Assembly (NCBI RefSeq): GCF_011045115.1 | Contig: NZ_JAAKZG010000002.1 | Location: forward strand, 248,001-312,000 | Direction: 5' to 3' | DNA length: 64,000 nucleotides | From: Mesorhizobium zhangyense | GTDB lineage: Bacteria; Pseudomonadota; Alphaproteobacteria; Rhizobiales; Rhizobiaceae | Shown here: positions 35,067 through 45,255 of the stretch, in pieces | How the letters are laid out: each line of letters opens with the position of its first letter | Numbering within the stretch: position 1 is the stretch's first letter | Program-made: the position numbers and the translations under genes | Notes under the pieces: model-generated | Told to the model about the DNA's origin: nothing | Database searches by the model: none | The model's input: the letters and a program-made list of their open reading frames with translations, nothing else

Positions 35067-37481
35067 ATGAAAACTCATTATCGCGCCGTGATCATTGGCG
35101 GCGGTGTCGTCGGCGCGTCTGTCGCGTACCATCTTGCCAAGTTGGGATGGACCGACATTGCCCTTCTGGAGCGGGACGTGTTGACTGCAGGATCCAGCTG
35201 GCATGCCGCAGGCGGATTCCATGCGCTGAACGCTGACCCCAACATCGCAGCGCTACAGGCCTATACGATCGATCTCCTGTCCGACATCGAGCTTGAATCC
35301 GGTCAGAACATCGGGCTCCACATGACAGGCGGCATATCCGTCGCTTCCGCTCCGGAGCGCTGGGAATGGCTCCAGGCTTCGTACCGCGTTTTTCAGACGA
35401 TGGGCATCGATGACGTCCACCTCATTGGCGTCGATGAGATCAAGAAGCGCTGCCCCATCATCAATACCGATGGCATTATCGGCGGCATGTTCGCCGAGCG
35501 CGAAGGCCATATCGATCCCTCGGCCGTGGTGCACGCATATGCTCGCTGCGCCAAAAAGCGCGGTGCCGACATCATCGAGCACAACCGCGTGCTGGAGTTG
35601 CGGCAGCGGCCGGACCTCAGCTGGGACGTCGTGACAGAGAAAGGCACAATAGTCGCGGAGCACGTGGTCAACGCGGGCGGTCTTTGGGCCAAGCAGGTTG
35701 GACGCATGGCTGGCATTGACCTGCCTGTCACGCCGATGGAGCACCACTATCTCGTCACCGAAGCGATCCCTGAAGTGGCAGCTCTGGACAAGGAGCTTCC
35801 GCTGACCGTGGATCTCGAAGGCTTCACCTACCTTCGACAGGAACAGAAGGGCATTCTGCTCGGCATCTATGAACTCGACTACAAGCACTGGAACATGGAA
35901 GGTGCTCCCTGGGAGTATGGCATTGAACTGATCCAGGAGGATGTTGGAAGGATTTCGAACGAACTCACCATGGGGTTCAATCGGTTCCCGTGCCTTCAGG
36001 AAGCCGGTGTCAAACGTTGGGTGAACGGCGCTTTCACCTTCTCGCCCGATGGCAACCCACTCGTTGGTCCCGTCCGTGGCGTGCCAAACTATTGGGTCGC
36101 GTGCGGCGTGATGGCAGGCTTCCTGCAAGGCGGCGGCGTGGGCAAGTCACTTTCCGAATGGATGGTCCATGGCGAGCCGGAATCGGACATCTTCGGCATG
36201 GATATCGCGCGTTATGGCGAGTTCGCTTCGAACCGCGAATACATCCGGCAAACGACTGGTCAGTTCTACTCGCGTCGTTTCGTAATGAGCTATCCGAACG
36301 AGCAGCTGCCGGCCGGACGCCTCCTCAAGATTCCTCCGGCTTACGACGCAATGACCGCCGTCGGCGCCCGCTGGGGCAACAGCTGGGGACTCGAAACGCC
36401 CCTCTATTTTGCCCCCGAAGACTTCGAGGAAAAGCCGACACTGAAGCGCTCCAACGCACATGACTTCGTAGCCAAGGAAGCGCGGGCCGTGCGTGAGGCA
36501 GCTGGCCTCATCGATACGTCGGCATTCTCCCGGTACGAGGTCGCCGGACCGAATGCGGAGAAGTGGCTGGACTGGCTCCTTGCCTGCAAGTTGCCAAAGC
36601 CGGGGCGAGCCAAGCTTGCGCCGATGCTGGGCGAGAACGGCAAGCTCAAGGGCGATCTCACCGTGCTCAACTGGGGCGACGGCACATGGTGGATCATGGG
36701 ATCGTACTACCTGCGTCAGTGGCACATGCGGTGGTTCGAAAGTCACCTCCAGGACGGCGTCGCCATCCGGGACCTATCCGACAGCATCACGGGCTTCGGC
36801 CTGGCAGGGCCGAACTCGCGGAATATCCTTGAGAAGCTGACCCATCAGGACATCTCGAACTCAGCGATGCCTTTCATGGCGTGCAAATCCCTGGATATCG
36901 GCCTTATCCGCGCAAAAGTCGCGCGCCTCACCGTCACGGGCGAGCTCGGCTACGAGATCAATTGCTCGGGGGCCGAAGCTCAGACCCTTCGTCGGCTCCT
37001 CCTTGAGGCGGGGAAAGATCTCGGACTTGCCGAGATCGGCTTCAACGCAGTCCTTTCGCTGCGGCTCGAAAAAAGCTTCGGGATCTGGTCGCGCGAATTC
37101 ACTCAAGGTTACACACCCGGCATGACGGGAATGGATCGCTTCATCGACTTCGGCAAGGCCGATTTCGTCGGAAAGGCAGCGGCGATCAAAGAGCGCGACG
37201 GCGACGAAAAGGGTCGTGTCGTGACAACGCTCGAGGTCGAGAATGGCGATTCCGACGCGACGGGCTTCGAGCCTGTGTGGAAGGACGACAGGCTGGTCGG
37301 ATACGTTACTTCCGGCGGCTACGGCCACACGCTCGATAAGAGCCTGGCGCTGGCTCTCCTCGACAGGGATGTCATCGCCGAAGGCACGGACCTTCGAGTC
37401 CATATCGTAGGCAACGAACGAAGGGCAAAGGTTCTCCCTGCCTCTCCTTACGACACAAAGGGCGCCAGGATGCGCTCATAG
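35067..37481 (+). CDS. Dimethylglycine dehydrogenase-like flavoprotein with GcvT domain
   Basis: An 804-residue fusion of an N-terminal FAD-dependent amine dehydrogenase and a C-terminal GcvT/aminomethyltransferase-like domain. The FAD fold is seen at IIGGGVVGASVAYHLAKLG. SSWHAAGGFH carries the His that covalently holds FAD in dimethylglycine and sarcosine dehydrogenases. The folate-binding half runs from about residue 420 and includes FGLAGPNSR and RLTVTGELGYEIN. Such enzymes oxidatively demethylate dimethylglycine (or sarcosine) and load the methyl carbon onto tetrahydrofolate. The sox genes downstream handle sarcosine, so dimethylglycine is the likely substrate. Confidence 0.85.
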   Translation: MKTHYRAVIIGGGVVGASVAYHLAKLGWTDIALLERDVLTAGSSWHAAGGFHALNADPNIAALQAYTIDLLSDIELESGQNIGLHMTGGISVASAPERWEWLQASYRVFQTMGIDDVHLIGVDEIKKRCPIINTDGIIGGMFAEREGHIDPSAVVHAYARCAKKRGADIIEHNRVLELRQRPDLSWDVVTEKGTIVAEHVVNAGGLWAKQVGRMAGIDLPVTPMEHHYLVTEAIPEVAALDKELPLTVDLEGFTYLRQEQKGILLGIYELDYKHWNMEGAPWEYGIELIQEDVGRISNELTMGFNRFPCLQEAGVKRWVNGAFTFSPDGNPLVGPVRGVPNYWVACGVMAGFLQGGGVGKSLSEWMVHGEPESDIFGMDIARYGEFASNREYIRQTTGQFYSRRFVMSYPNEQLPAGRLLKIPPAYDAMTAVGARWGNSWGLETPLYFAPEDFEEKPTLKRSNAHDFVAKEARAVREAAGLIDTSAFSRYEVAGPNAEKWLDWLLACKLPKPGRAKLAPMLGENGKLKGDLTVLNWGDGTWWIMGSYYLRQWHMRWFESHLQDGVAIRDLSDSITGFGLAGPNSRNILEKLTHQDISNSAMPFMACKSLDIGLIRAKVARLTVTGELGYEINCSGAEAQTLRRLLLEAGKDLGLAEIGFNAVLSLRLEKSFGIWSREFTQGYTPGMTGMDRFIDFGKADFVGKAAAIKERDGDEKGRVVTTLEVENGDSDATGFEPVWKDDRLVGYVTSGGYGHTLDKSLALALLDRDVIAEGTDLRVHIVGNERRAKVLPASPYDTKGARMRS

Positions 37482-37564
37482 CGCATCCTTTTCCTGACCA
37501 GCTCTGCATTGCCGATGCCATCCGGGCAGCGGCTTTGCGCAGCCATGCCATTTCGGAGCACGCG

Positions 37565-38419
37565 GTGACCAAAACAGCCTTCACCCTTAACCTGTCATGC
37601 CATGACGTACCCGGCATCGTCGCCGGAGTATCGACCGAGCTCGCCGCGATCGGCGGCAACATCATAGAAAGCAACCAATACCGGGACGCCACCACGAACC
37701 GGTTCTTCATGCGGGTGGCATTCGAAGTTCCCGAGGGAACCACGAAGGACGCGATCGAGAAGCTTCTGTCGCCTGCGGTCACCAGGTTCGACATGAAGAC
37801 GAAGATATCGGACGCCACCTCGGTGCCCAGGATCATTCTCATGGTCTCGAAGTTCGACCACGCCCTTCTCCACCTGCTGTACCAGATCCGCGTGGGTTGG
37901 CTGCGTGCAGAAGTGGCGGGGATCGTGTCCAACCACGAAGACAGCCGCGACACCGCCGAACTGGTAGGGATTCCCTATCACCATTGGCGCGTCACCAAGG
38001 ACAACAAGTCGGAGCAGGAAGAGCAGCTTCTTCAGCTGGTCCGCGATACTGGCGCGGAACTCGTCGTCCTTGCCCGCTACATGCAGGTCCTGTCCGACAA
38101 CCTCTCCACGCGACTGCTCGGAAAGGTCATCAACATCCACCACTCGTTCCTGCCCAGCTTCAAGGGTGCCAAGCCGTATCACCAGGCGTTCGACCGAGGC
38201 GTGAAGCTGATCGGAGCGACGGCTCACTATGTCACCGCCGATCTCGACGAGGGGCCGATCATCGAGCAGGAAACCGAGCGTGTCAGCAACGCGATGACCG
38301 CTGAAGACTACGTGGCGACGGGCCGTGACATCGAAAGCCGCGTGCTGGCCCGCGCCGTCAAACTGCACCTGGAAAACCGCATCATGCTGAACGGACACAA
38401 GACCGTTCTGTTCAACTGA
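37565..38419 (+). CDS. purU: Formyltetrahydrofolate deformylase PurU
   Basis: A 284-residue enzyme. An N-terminal ACT domain (FTLNLSCHDVPGIVAGVSTE) is followed by a formyltransferase-fold domain with the catalytic VINIHHSFLPSF (Asn, His) and TADLDEGPIIEQE (Asp). PurU hydrolyses formyl-THF to formate and THF. In demethylation pathways it recycles THF that has been loaded with one-carbon units, which fits its place between the dehydrogenase and sarcosine oxidase genes. I chose the GTG at 37565, which has a TCGGAG ribosome binding site 4 bases upstream; a TTG at 37535 would also keep the frame. Confidence 0.92.
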   Translation: MTKTAFTLNLSCHDVPGIVAGVSTELAAIGGNIIESNQYRDATTNRFFMRVAFEVPEGTTKDAIEKLLSPAVTRFDMKTKISDATSVPRIILMVSKFDHALLHLLYQIRVGWLRAEVAGIVSNHEDSRDTAELVGIPYHHWRVTKDNKSEQEEQLLQLVRDTGAELVVLARYMQVLSDNLSTRLLGKVINIHHSFLPSFKGAKPYHQAFDRGVKLIGATAHYVTADLDEGPIIEQETERVSNAMTAEDYVATGRDIESRVLARAVKLHLENRIMLNGHKTVLFN

Positions 38420-38439
38420 TAAACCCCCGAAGGCTCTAA

Positions 38440-39693
38440 ATGACGAGGCATTATTCGGCTCTGTCCCTACTGAAGGAGGGCCTCAACGATCAGCGAGGCT
38501 GGCAGAAGGCATGGCGTTCGCCGGAGCCGGCCGGCCGCTACGATCTCATCATCATCGGCGGTGGCGGACAAGGATTGGCGACGGCATACTATCTCGCCAA
38601 AAACCACGGCATCACCAACGTCGCCGTGATCGAACGGGGCTGGCTTGGTGGCGGTAACACAGGCCGCAACACGACGGTCGTCCGTTCCAACTACTTCTTT
38701 CCGGAGAGCGTCGCGCTCTACGACATGTCGTTGAAGCTATACGAGAAGCTGTCGCTGGAGCTCAACTACAACGTCATGCTTTCACAGCGAGGGATGGTGA
38801 ACCTCGCGCACAGCCCGAACGACCTTGAAATGGCGGCGCGCGCGGTCAACGCCATGCAGATCAACGGTGTTGATGCTTCGCTTCTCAGCGAGGCCGAGAC
38901 CCGCGACCTGATGCCGCTCTACAACGACAGCCCGACGGCCCGCTGGCCGATCTACGGCAGCGTTCTTCAAAAGCGCGCCGGCACGGCCCGTCACGATGCC
39001 GTGGCCTGGGCCTACGCCCGGGCAGCCGACCGCCTCGGCGTCGACATTATCCAAAACTGCGACGTCACCGAGTTTATCGTCGAAAACGGCCGATGCCGGG
39101 GTGTCAGGACCTCACGGGGTGACATACGTGCCGAGCGGGTCGGAATGGCTGTAGCAGGCCACTCTTCGGCGTTGGCCGCAAAGGCGGGTTTTCGCCTTCC
39201 GATCGTCTCGTATGCCTTGCAGGCGTGCGTTTCGGAGCCAATCAAGCCGGCTCTCGACTGCATCGTGCTGTCGCCTTCAACCGGGGTATATGCCAGCCAG
39301 TCCGACAAGGGCGAAATGGTGATCGGGGGAGGGCTCGACCGTATCCCGTCCTACGGTCAGCGCGGAAACCTTCCGGTCCTCGAGCATATCATCTCCGGGC
39401 TTCTCGAGATGTTTCCAAGCTTCAGGCAGCTTCGGCTTATGCGGCAATGGGCGGGCATCGTCGACGTGGTGCCCGACAGTTCGCCGATCCTCGGCGAGAG
39501 TCCCGTCCCAGGCCTTTACCTCAACTGCGGCTGGGGGACCGGCGGATTCAAAGCGATCCCGGCCGGGGGAACGCTGCTGGCCCACCTTCTGGCAACCGGA
39601 ACCCATCACGAGGTGAGCCGGCCTTTCGACCTCGACCGCTTCGCGCGGGGTCGACTGATCGACGAGGCGGCCGGCTCCGGCATCGCGCACTGA
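38440..39693 (+). CDS. soxB: Sarcosine oxidase beta subunit
   Basis: A 417-residue flavoprotein of the heterotetrameric sarcosine oxidase. It has the FAD-binding fold IIIGGGGQGLATAYYLAKNH, ERGWLGGGNTGRNTTVVRSN near the covalent flavin site, and C-terminal GLYLNCGWGTGGFKAIPAGG. The beta subunit oxidises sarcosine to glycine and an iminium or formaldehyde equivalent that the alpha subunit passes to folate. It is first in the soxBDAG order, the typical arrangement. Confidence 0.95.
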   Translation: MTRHYSALSLLKEGLNDQRGWQKAWRSPEPAGRYDLIIIGGGGQGLATAYYLAKNHGITNVAVIERGWLGGGNTGRNTTVVRSNYFFPESVALYDMSLKLYEKLSLELNYNVMLSQRGMVNLAHSPNDLEMAARAVNAMQINGVDASLLSEAETRDLMPLYNDSPTARWPIYGSVLQKRAGTARHDAVAWAYARAADRLGVDIIQNCDVTEFIVENGRCRGVRTSRGDIRAERVGMAVAGHSSALAAKAGFRLPIVSYALQACVSEPIKPALDCIVLSPSTGVYASQSDKGEMVIGGGLDRIPSYGQRGNLPVLEHIISGLLEMFPSFRQLRLMRQWAGIVDVVPDSSPILGESPVPGLYLNCGWGTGGFKAIPAGGTLLAHLLATGTHHEVSRPFDLDRFARGRLIDEAAGSGIAH

Positions 39694-39703
39694 CAGGATA
39701 GCC

Positions 39704-39967
39704 ATGCAACTCTTCCCATGTCCGTTCTGCGGTCCCCGCAGCGAGAGCGAGTTCCACTTCGGAGGCGACTTCGGAAACCTTCGTCCCGAAGGTTCCGACG
39801 TGTCGGCAAGCGAGTGGTCGGCATACCTTCACCTTCGCGCCAATCCCAAGGGCTCTTCCTCCGAGGTCTGGATGCACATGACGTGCGGAGAACTCTTCCG
39901 CATGGATCGCAACACCGTCGACAACACGGTGAATTCATCAGCCGAACTCGAGGATACGCATCGATGA
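39704..39967 (+). CDS. soxD: Sarcosine oxidase delta subunit
   Basis: An 87-residue zinc protein. It has the N-terminal CPFCG motif, WSAYLHLRANPKG and a C-terminal WMHMTCGELFRMDRNTV with the other zinc ligands (His, Cys). It is a structural subunit of the SoxBDAG complex. Its stop codon overlaps the soxA start (ATGA), indicating coupling. Confidence 0.95.
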   Translation: MQLFPCPFCGPRSESEFHFGGDFGNLRPEGSDVSASEWSAYLHLRANPKGSSSEVWMHMTCGELFRMDRNTVDNTVNSSAELEDTHR

Positions 39968-42798
39968 CCTCGTTCCGTATCGGACGACAGGGCGAACCAG
40001 CGCCGGCGAAGACGATCAGGTTCTCGTTCGACGGAAAGGACGTGACCGGGCTTGAAGGCGACACGATCGCATCGGCCCTGCTGGCAAACGACATCGCCAT
40101 CGTGGGCCGCAGTTTCAAGTACCATCGCCCCCGTGGGGTTTGGGGAGCCGGCGTCGAAGAACCGAATGCCATCGTCGACATCGACATGCCCTCCGCCGTG
40201 CGCAACGCGCGTGCCACAACGACACCTGCCTTGGACGGCATGGTCGTTCGAAGCGTCAACGCGCATCCGACCGCCGCCACTGACAGGCACGCATTCCTCG
40301 ATCGCTTCGCGCGGTTCATCCCGTCCGCATTCTACTACAAGACTTTCATGTGGCCCGACTGGCATTGGTTCGAGCCGAACATCCGGAAGATGGCAGGCCT
40401 GGGCATCCTGGATCCGACAGCGATTTCCGTCGAGCGGGCAGATCAGGTCAACGAGGAATGCGACCTTTTGGTGATCGGCGGCGGTCCTGCCGGGTTGTTT
40501 GCCGCGCGGACTGCTTCTGAAAAAGGGAAGAAAGTCATCATCTGCGATGACGGCTTCCATTTCGGCGGATCGCTGCTTCATCGTCAGGCAAACATCGACG
40601 GCGGCGATGGCCCCGCCTGGATCGCGGCGACGCTGAACGTCCTGCGTGACCGGGGCGTTCAGCTGCTTGCTCGCACGACCGCATTCGGGCTCTACGACCA
40701 TGGACTCGTAGCCCTGAACGAGATCCGTCCTGGAAAAGCTTCTTCCCGCCTCTGGCGCGTTCGGCCGACGAATGTCCTGCTCGCGACAGGCGCCATCGAA
40801 CGCCCTTTGCCCTTCGCCAACAACGATCTGCCTGGAGTGATGTCGGCAGAAGCTGGACTGAGCTATCTCAGGCGGCATGGCATAGCTGTCGGCCGCAGGG
40901 TCGTTCTGGCCACGAACAACGGAGTGGGGGTCGAGACGTCACGGGAACTGGCTGACGCCGGGATCGAGGTCACTCTTGTGGACTATCGTTCGGGACGCAG
41001 GCTTATGGTTGCCGAAGGCAGCAAGCGCGTGGCCGGAGTCAAGCTCAGCGACGGCACGCGTGTCGCCGCTGATGCCGTGCTGGTTTCAGGCGGATTTACT
41101 CCGACGCTGCATCTTTTCGGCCAGGCCAAGGGTAAGCTTCGCTGGGACGACGATCTGCTGACCTTCGTCGCGGGCGATCCGGTCCCCCGTTTGTCGGCCG
41201 GCGGTGCGGCGGCCGGGAGTTTCGGCCTGACAGGCGTGTTCGAAAGCACGGCCCGCGCGCTGGCATCGTTCGGTCTGACCCCACGCGCGATGCCGAAAAT
41301 CGTTGGCCGTGACACCGACTACGGCATCGTGGCGGCGTGGCCGGAGCCGAATATGTCCGGCCGTGTCTGGATCGACCTTCAGCACGACGTCACCACCAAG
41401 GACATCGAACTCGCGGCCCGCGAGAACTTCGTGTCAGTCGAGCATCTCAAACGCTATACCACCCTTGGCATGGCGACCGATCAGGGCAAGACATCCAACC
41501 TGAACGGCCTGGCCCTCATGGCGCAGCTGACCGAGAAGGCTATTCCTGAAGTCGGGACGACGACATACCGCCCGCCGTTCACGCCCGTTCCGTTCACCTC
41601 CCTTGCAGGTGTTACATCCGGAAGCCTGATGAATCCGCCGCGAAGGCTGGTGCTGGAGAATGAGCACTTCGCCGCTGGTGCCAACCTGCGGGAATATGGC
41701 GGCTGGTTGCGGCCGGCTTGGTATGGAGCCGAACCTGAAGCGACGGCTATCAACCGGGAGGTACGCCAGGCCCGGGACTCGGTCGCGTTGTTTGACGCAT
41801 CGCCTCTCGGCAAGATCGAGGTGCTAGGCCCGCAGGCAGCAGAGTTCATGGACTTCGTCTACTACAATACGATGTCCACCCTAAAGGCCGGCCGCTGCAG
41901 GTACGGCTTCATGCTTAGCGAGTCGGGGATCGTGTATGACGACGGTGTCCTGGTGCGCCTGGAGGAGAACCGTTTCATCGTCTCCTGTTCGTCTTCGCAC
42001 GTGCCCGGCGTTTATGCGCTTCTCGAGGAATGGCGTCAGGACCGTTTCGATCGCAAACGGCTTTTCATCCACAATACGACTGCGGACACGGCCACTTTGA
42101 CGGTGTCGGGACCGAAATCCCGGGCGTTGCTCGAAGCCGTGGGACTTGGAATCGACCTCGGTGACAAAAACCTCCCGCACATGGCCACGGCCTGGGGAAG
42201 CTTCGGCGACGATACCGTCCGGATTTCCCGCGTGAGCTTCACGGGTGACCGTTCGTACGAGATTTCGATACGCGCCGACCGGGCCAAGCACCTCTGGAAG
42301 ACCCTCAGGCGGCGTGGCGAGGCTTTCAACGCCACATTGCTCGGCCTCGAGGCCCTGATGGTGCTTCGGGCGGAGAAGGGATTCATTGTAATCGGTAAGG
42401 ACAGTGACGGGATGACGCGCCCGATGGATCTCGGTGCCAGCGCTCCGCTGGCCAAGAAAACTGCAGAGTTTATCGGCAAGCGCTCCCTGTTCACTGAGGA
42501 AGCCCAGCGGCCGGACCGGAACCAGCTTGTCGGCCTTGAGGTCGTCGATGGAACGCAGCCTTTCGCGATCGGGTCTCATGGGGTGGAATCCACGCCTGCA
42601 GGAAAGCGAAGCCTTGGCTACGTGACGTCGTCCTATTTCAGCGCGACCCTCAACCGTCCGATCGCGCTGGGACTGATCGAGCGGGGTGCCGCCCGCCATG
42701 GCGAGGAGATCGATGTACAGCATCTTGGCCAGATTCGCCGGGCACGACTGGTTCCACCATGCGTCTTCGATCCTTCAGGAGATCGCCTCAATGGCTGA
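39964..42798 (+). CDS. soxA: Sarcosine oxidase alpha subunit
   Basis: A 944-residue subunit, in the usual size range. The N-terminal ferredoxin-like domain reads FSFDGKDVTGLEGDTIASAL. A dinucleotide-binding oxidoreductase domain follows with LVIGGGPAGLFAARTASEKG. The C-terminal GcvT-like folate-binding domain runs from about residue 580 (FDASPLGKIEVLGPQAAEF, SFTGDRSYEISI). It binds NAD and THF and forms methylene-THF from the sarcosine methyl group. The start overlaps the soxD stop and the end overlaps the soxG start. Confidence 0.95.
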   Translation: MTSFRIGRQGEPAPAKTIRFSFDGKDVTGLEGDTIASALLANDIAIVGRSFKYHRPRGVWGAGVEEPNAIVDIDMPSAVRNARATTTPALDGMVVRSVNAHPTAATDRHAFLDRFARFIPSAFYYKTFMWPDWHWFEPNIRKMAGLGILDPTAISVERADQVNEECDLLVIGGGPAGLFAARTASEKGKKVIICDDGFHFGGSLLHRQANIDGGDGPAWIAATLNVLRDRGVQLLARTTAFGLYDHGLVALNEIRPGKASSRLWRVRPTNVLLATGAIERPLPFANNDLPGVMSAEAGLSYLRRHGIAVGRRVVLATNNGVGVETSRELADAGIEVTLVDYRSGRRLMVAEGSKRVAGVKLSDGTRVAADAVLVSGGFTPTLHLFGQAKGKLRWDDDLLTFVAGDPVPRLSAGGAAAGSFGLTGVFESTARALASFGLTPRAMPKIVGRDTDYGIVAAWPEPNMSGRVWIDLQHDVTTKDIELAARENFVSVEHLKRYTTLGMATDQGKTSNLNGLALMAQLTEKAIPEVGTTTYRPPFTPVPFTSLAGVTSGSLMNPPRRLVLENEHFAAGANLREYGGWLRPAWYGAEPEATAINREVRQARDSVALFDASPLGKIEVLGPQAAEFMDFVYYNTMSTLKAGRCRYGFMLSESGIVYDDGVLVRLEENRFIVSCSSSHVPGVYALLEEWRQDRFDRKRLFIHNTTADTATLTVSGPKSRALLEAVGLGIDLGDKNLPHMATAWGSFGDDTVRISRVSFTGDRSYEISIRADRAKHLWKTLRRRGEAFNATLLGLEALMVLRAEKGFIVIGKDSDGMTRPMDLGASAPLAKKTAEFIGKRSLFTEEAQRPDRNQLVGLEVVDGTQPFAIGSHGVESTPAGKRSLGYVTSSYFSATLNRPIALGLIERGAARHGEEIDVQHLGQIRRARLVPPCVFDPSGDRLNG

Positions 42799-43315
42799 GC
42801 AACGGAACTGGCAGCGGCTGCCTGATCGCGAAACCAAGACGCTGGACGTCGGCGTTCTCCACGCCCGCAACGTCACGGGCCTCTCGCAGTACCTCATCAG
42901 CGGCGCCACAGGCGATCTGACATCTCGACTGGATGTGAGTTCCGAAGGCGTTGGCGCGCTGGGGCTCGCAAGCGGCGCCAGGTACACGGTGCGGCTCGCC
43001 CGCGATCGAATCCTTGCCGTCAGTGTCGACGAGCTTCCCGTCGAGTCCGGCTGGCACGTCTCCGGGTGCGCCGTCAGCCGGATGACAGGGGCCCTGGAAG
43101 TGTTCGAGATATCGGGCACCGCCTGCGACGAACTCGTCAAGCGCGGGACGACGCTTTCGCTGTCGGGCTCCAGTCGCAGCGCGGCAACGCTCTTTGCGGG
43201 AATTTCTGCCCTTCTTTACCGATACCAGGATCAGGACAGAATCCGCGTCCATGTCGATCGAGGCTTGGCCGCATATTACTGGGAATGGCTCGAGACGGTT
43301 TCCGCCGAGCTGTGA
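42791..43315 (+). CDS. soxG: Sarcosine oxidase gamma subunit
   Basis: A 174-residue protein of the SoxG family, a partial GcvT-like fold that caps the alpha subunit. Features seen: GWHVSGCAVSRMTGALEVFE, SGTACDELVKRGTTLSL and a terminal RGLAAYYWEWLETVSAEL. It overlaps the soxA end by 8 bases. This completes the tetramer. No glyA or gcv gene follows; a 330-base gap precedes the transporter operon. Confidence 0.9.
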   Translation: MAEQRNWQRLPDRETKTLDVGVLHARNVTGLSQYLISGATGDLTSRLDVSSEGVGALGLASGARYTVRLARDRILAVSVDELPVESGWHVSGCAVSRMTGALEVFEISGTACDELVKRGTTLSLSGSSRSAATLFAGISALLYRYQDQDRIRVHVDRGLAAYYWEWLETVSAEL

Positions 43316-43649
43316 GCGAAGCACTCCTTGGCAAAAATAGGCGAAACCTAGACACATATGTAGATGGGTAGCGAACGCCCGATTGACTAAGGAGGCCCTC
43401 TGTATCAATGAACGTTGAGGACCAACCTCCCAGGACGCAGAGATCCCGGTGCGCCGAGACAAATTCTATGGACACATGTGAACGGATGCGCTAGCTTCGG
43501 GCAAAATATAAAGGGAACTCTGCATCCGGCTTAAGCACCTGCCAGATGCATAGGCGAGACGAAGGTATTAACCGGAGTGCTGGGCAGGTTTTGCCTGGGA
43601 TCATCCTTCCCAGGCCCTCCTCCGCACGTCCTTTTGTGGGAGACAGGAC
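43316..43649. promoter_or_regulatory. Promoter region of the ABC transporter operon
   Basis: 334 bases without a gene. Two short palindromic sites CTAGACACATATGTAGATG (43348-43366) and GGACACATGTG (43470-43480) resemble the GACAC-containing sites near the TetR gene. A GGGAGA ribosome binding site lies just before the start codon at 43650. No riboswitch is recognisable. Confidence 0.35.
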
Positions 43650-45251
43650 ATGACGGATAGCATCTTTTCCAAATCGGGAAGCTCGTCGCTACTCGTGCCA
43701 ACCAGGCGGGACCTGCTGCGTTTCGGCGGCGCGGCGCTAGCAGGAACGGCGTTGTTCGGGACGCTGGGAAAGAGCCAAGCCCAGGCCGAAGAGCCAAAAA
43801 AAGGCGGCACGCTCCGTTTGGGCTTGGAAGGCGGCAGCGCGACGGATTCCTTCGATCCGACGACTTACAACGACTCGATCCCCATCTTCATGTCTCTGAC
43901 GATGATGAATGGTCTCATTGAATACGACCAGGCGGGCAACCCGACCGGAGAACTGCTGGAAAGCTGGGAAGCAACCAACGGGGCAACCGAATGGACCTTC
44001 AACGTCCGGCAGAACATCACGTTCTCCAACGGCAAGACCCTTGATGCCGACGACATCATCTACTCAATCCAACTGCACCGGACTGGAGACAGCAAGTCCG
44101 CGGTAAAGGGTCAACTGGCAACGGTTTCCGAAATCAAAGCCCTTTCGCCGTCGCAGGTCTACATCAAGCTTTCCGAGGGCAACGCCGATCTGCCCGTTCT
44201 CCTGGGCGACTTCCATCTTGTTGTCGTCCCGAACGGCCACACGGACTGGACCAAGCCGATCGGGACTGGCGCATATGTCCTTGAGAGTCATCAGCCTGGC
44301 GTGCGCGTGGTCTTCAAGTCGCGCGGCGAGTACTGGAAGCCTGGACGAGGTAACTTCGACGCGATCGAAATCCGTTACATCACCGACCCCGCCGCCCGAA
44401 CCGCAGCCCTTCAGTCGGGGCAGATCGACGTCGCCAACCGCCTCGATCCGCGAACAGTCAAACTACTCATGCGGGTACCGAGCCTCCAGATCGTCCAGAC
44501 CAAAGCGACGGGTTTCCGCTACTGCTTCGTCGCTCGCTGCAACGATGTGCCGACCAAGAGCCAGGACCTTCGCCTGGCCCTGAAATACGGCATCGACCGC
44601 GAGCAGATCTGCAAGACGGTCTACAATGGCTACGCCACCCCGGGACATGACCATTTGCTCGACAGCGCCAGCCCGTTTTTCAATGCCGAACTGCCCCCTC
44701 ACGTTTATGATCCGGACAAGGCGAAGTTTCACTTTAAGAAGGCTGGATTGAGCCCCAGCGATGTGGTCGAGCTCAAGGTTTCGGAAGGGGCATACGGCAC
44801 GTCAGTGGATGCCGGGCTGATCTACCAGCAGAGCATGCGGAAAGCTGGCCTCGACCTGAAAGTAACCAAGGTAGCCGGCGATGGCTACTGGAGCGACGTC
44901 TGGTTGAAGACGCCGTTCTGCGCAGTGCATTGGGCTCGACGCATGTCGGCTGATCAGACGTTTACCACCTGCTACGGCAGCAAATCCGACTTCAACGACA
45001 GCGATTACCGCAGTGAGAAATTCGACAAGCTCCTCAGCGAGGCGCGCGTTGAACTCGACCAGGCCAAGCGCAAGGAAATCTACGACGAGTGCCAGCGTAT
45101 GGTCGCAGAGGAGGCCGGCCATGTCGTCTTCGCAATCTCCGATTTCCTCGACGGCTACTCGGACAAGGTCAAGGGCGTAAAGACCCACTCGCGCTTTGAC
45201 CTCGATGACTGCCGTGTCGCCGAGAAGGCCTGGTTCGCTGAGCCCGTTTGA
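43650..45251 (+). CDS. ABC transporter solute-binding protein, peptide/nickel family, Tat-exported
   Basis: A 533-residue family 5 solute-binding protein. A twin-arginine signal (TRRDLLRFGGAALAG, Arg19-Arg20) is followed by an AQA-type cleavage region. Family features include GGTLRLGLEG, LAESW-like LLESWEATNGATEWTFNVRQ and DADDIIYSIQLH. The family delivers oligopeptides, nickel or various amine-containing solutes to DppBC-type permeases. Its place next to betaine, dimethylglycine and sarcosine genes suggests import of an N-methylated compound, which is inferred. Tat export implies folding in the cytoplasm before export. Confidence 0.9.
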   Translation: MTDSIFSKSGSSSLLVPTRRDLLRFGGAALAGTALFGTLGKSQAQAEEPKKGGTLRLGLEGGSATDSFDPTTYNDSIPIFMSLTMMNGLIEYDQAGNPTGELLESWEATNGATEWTFNVRQNITFSNGKTLDADDIIYSIQLHRTGDSKSAVKGQLATVSEIKALSPSQVYIKLSEGNADLPVLLGDFHLVVVPNGHTDWTKPIGTGAYVLESHQPGVRVVFKSRGEYWKPGRGNFDAIEIRYITDPAARTAALQSGQIDVANRLDPRTVKLLMRVPSLQIVQTKATGFRYCFVARCNDVPTKSQDLRLALKYGIDREQICKTVYNGYATPGHDHLLDSASPFFNAELPPHVYDPDKAKFHFKKAGLSPSDVVELKVSEGAYGTSVDAGLIYQQSMRKAGLDLKVTKVAGDGYWSDVWLKTPFCAVHWARRMSADQTFTTCYGSKSDFNDSDYRSEKFDKLLSEARVELDQAKRKEIYDECQRMVAEEAGHVVFAISDFLDGYSDKVKGVKTHSRFDLDDCRVAEKAWFAEPV

Positions 45252-45255
45252 AACG

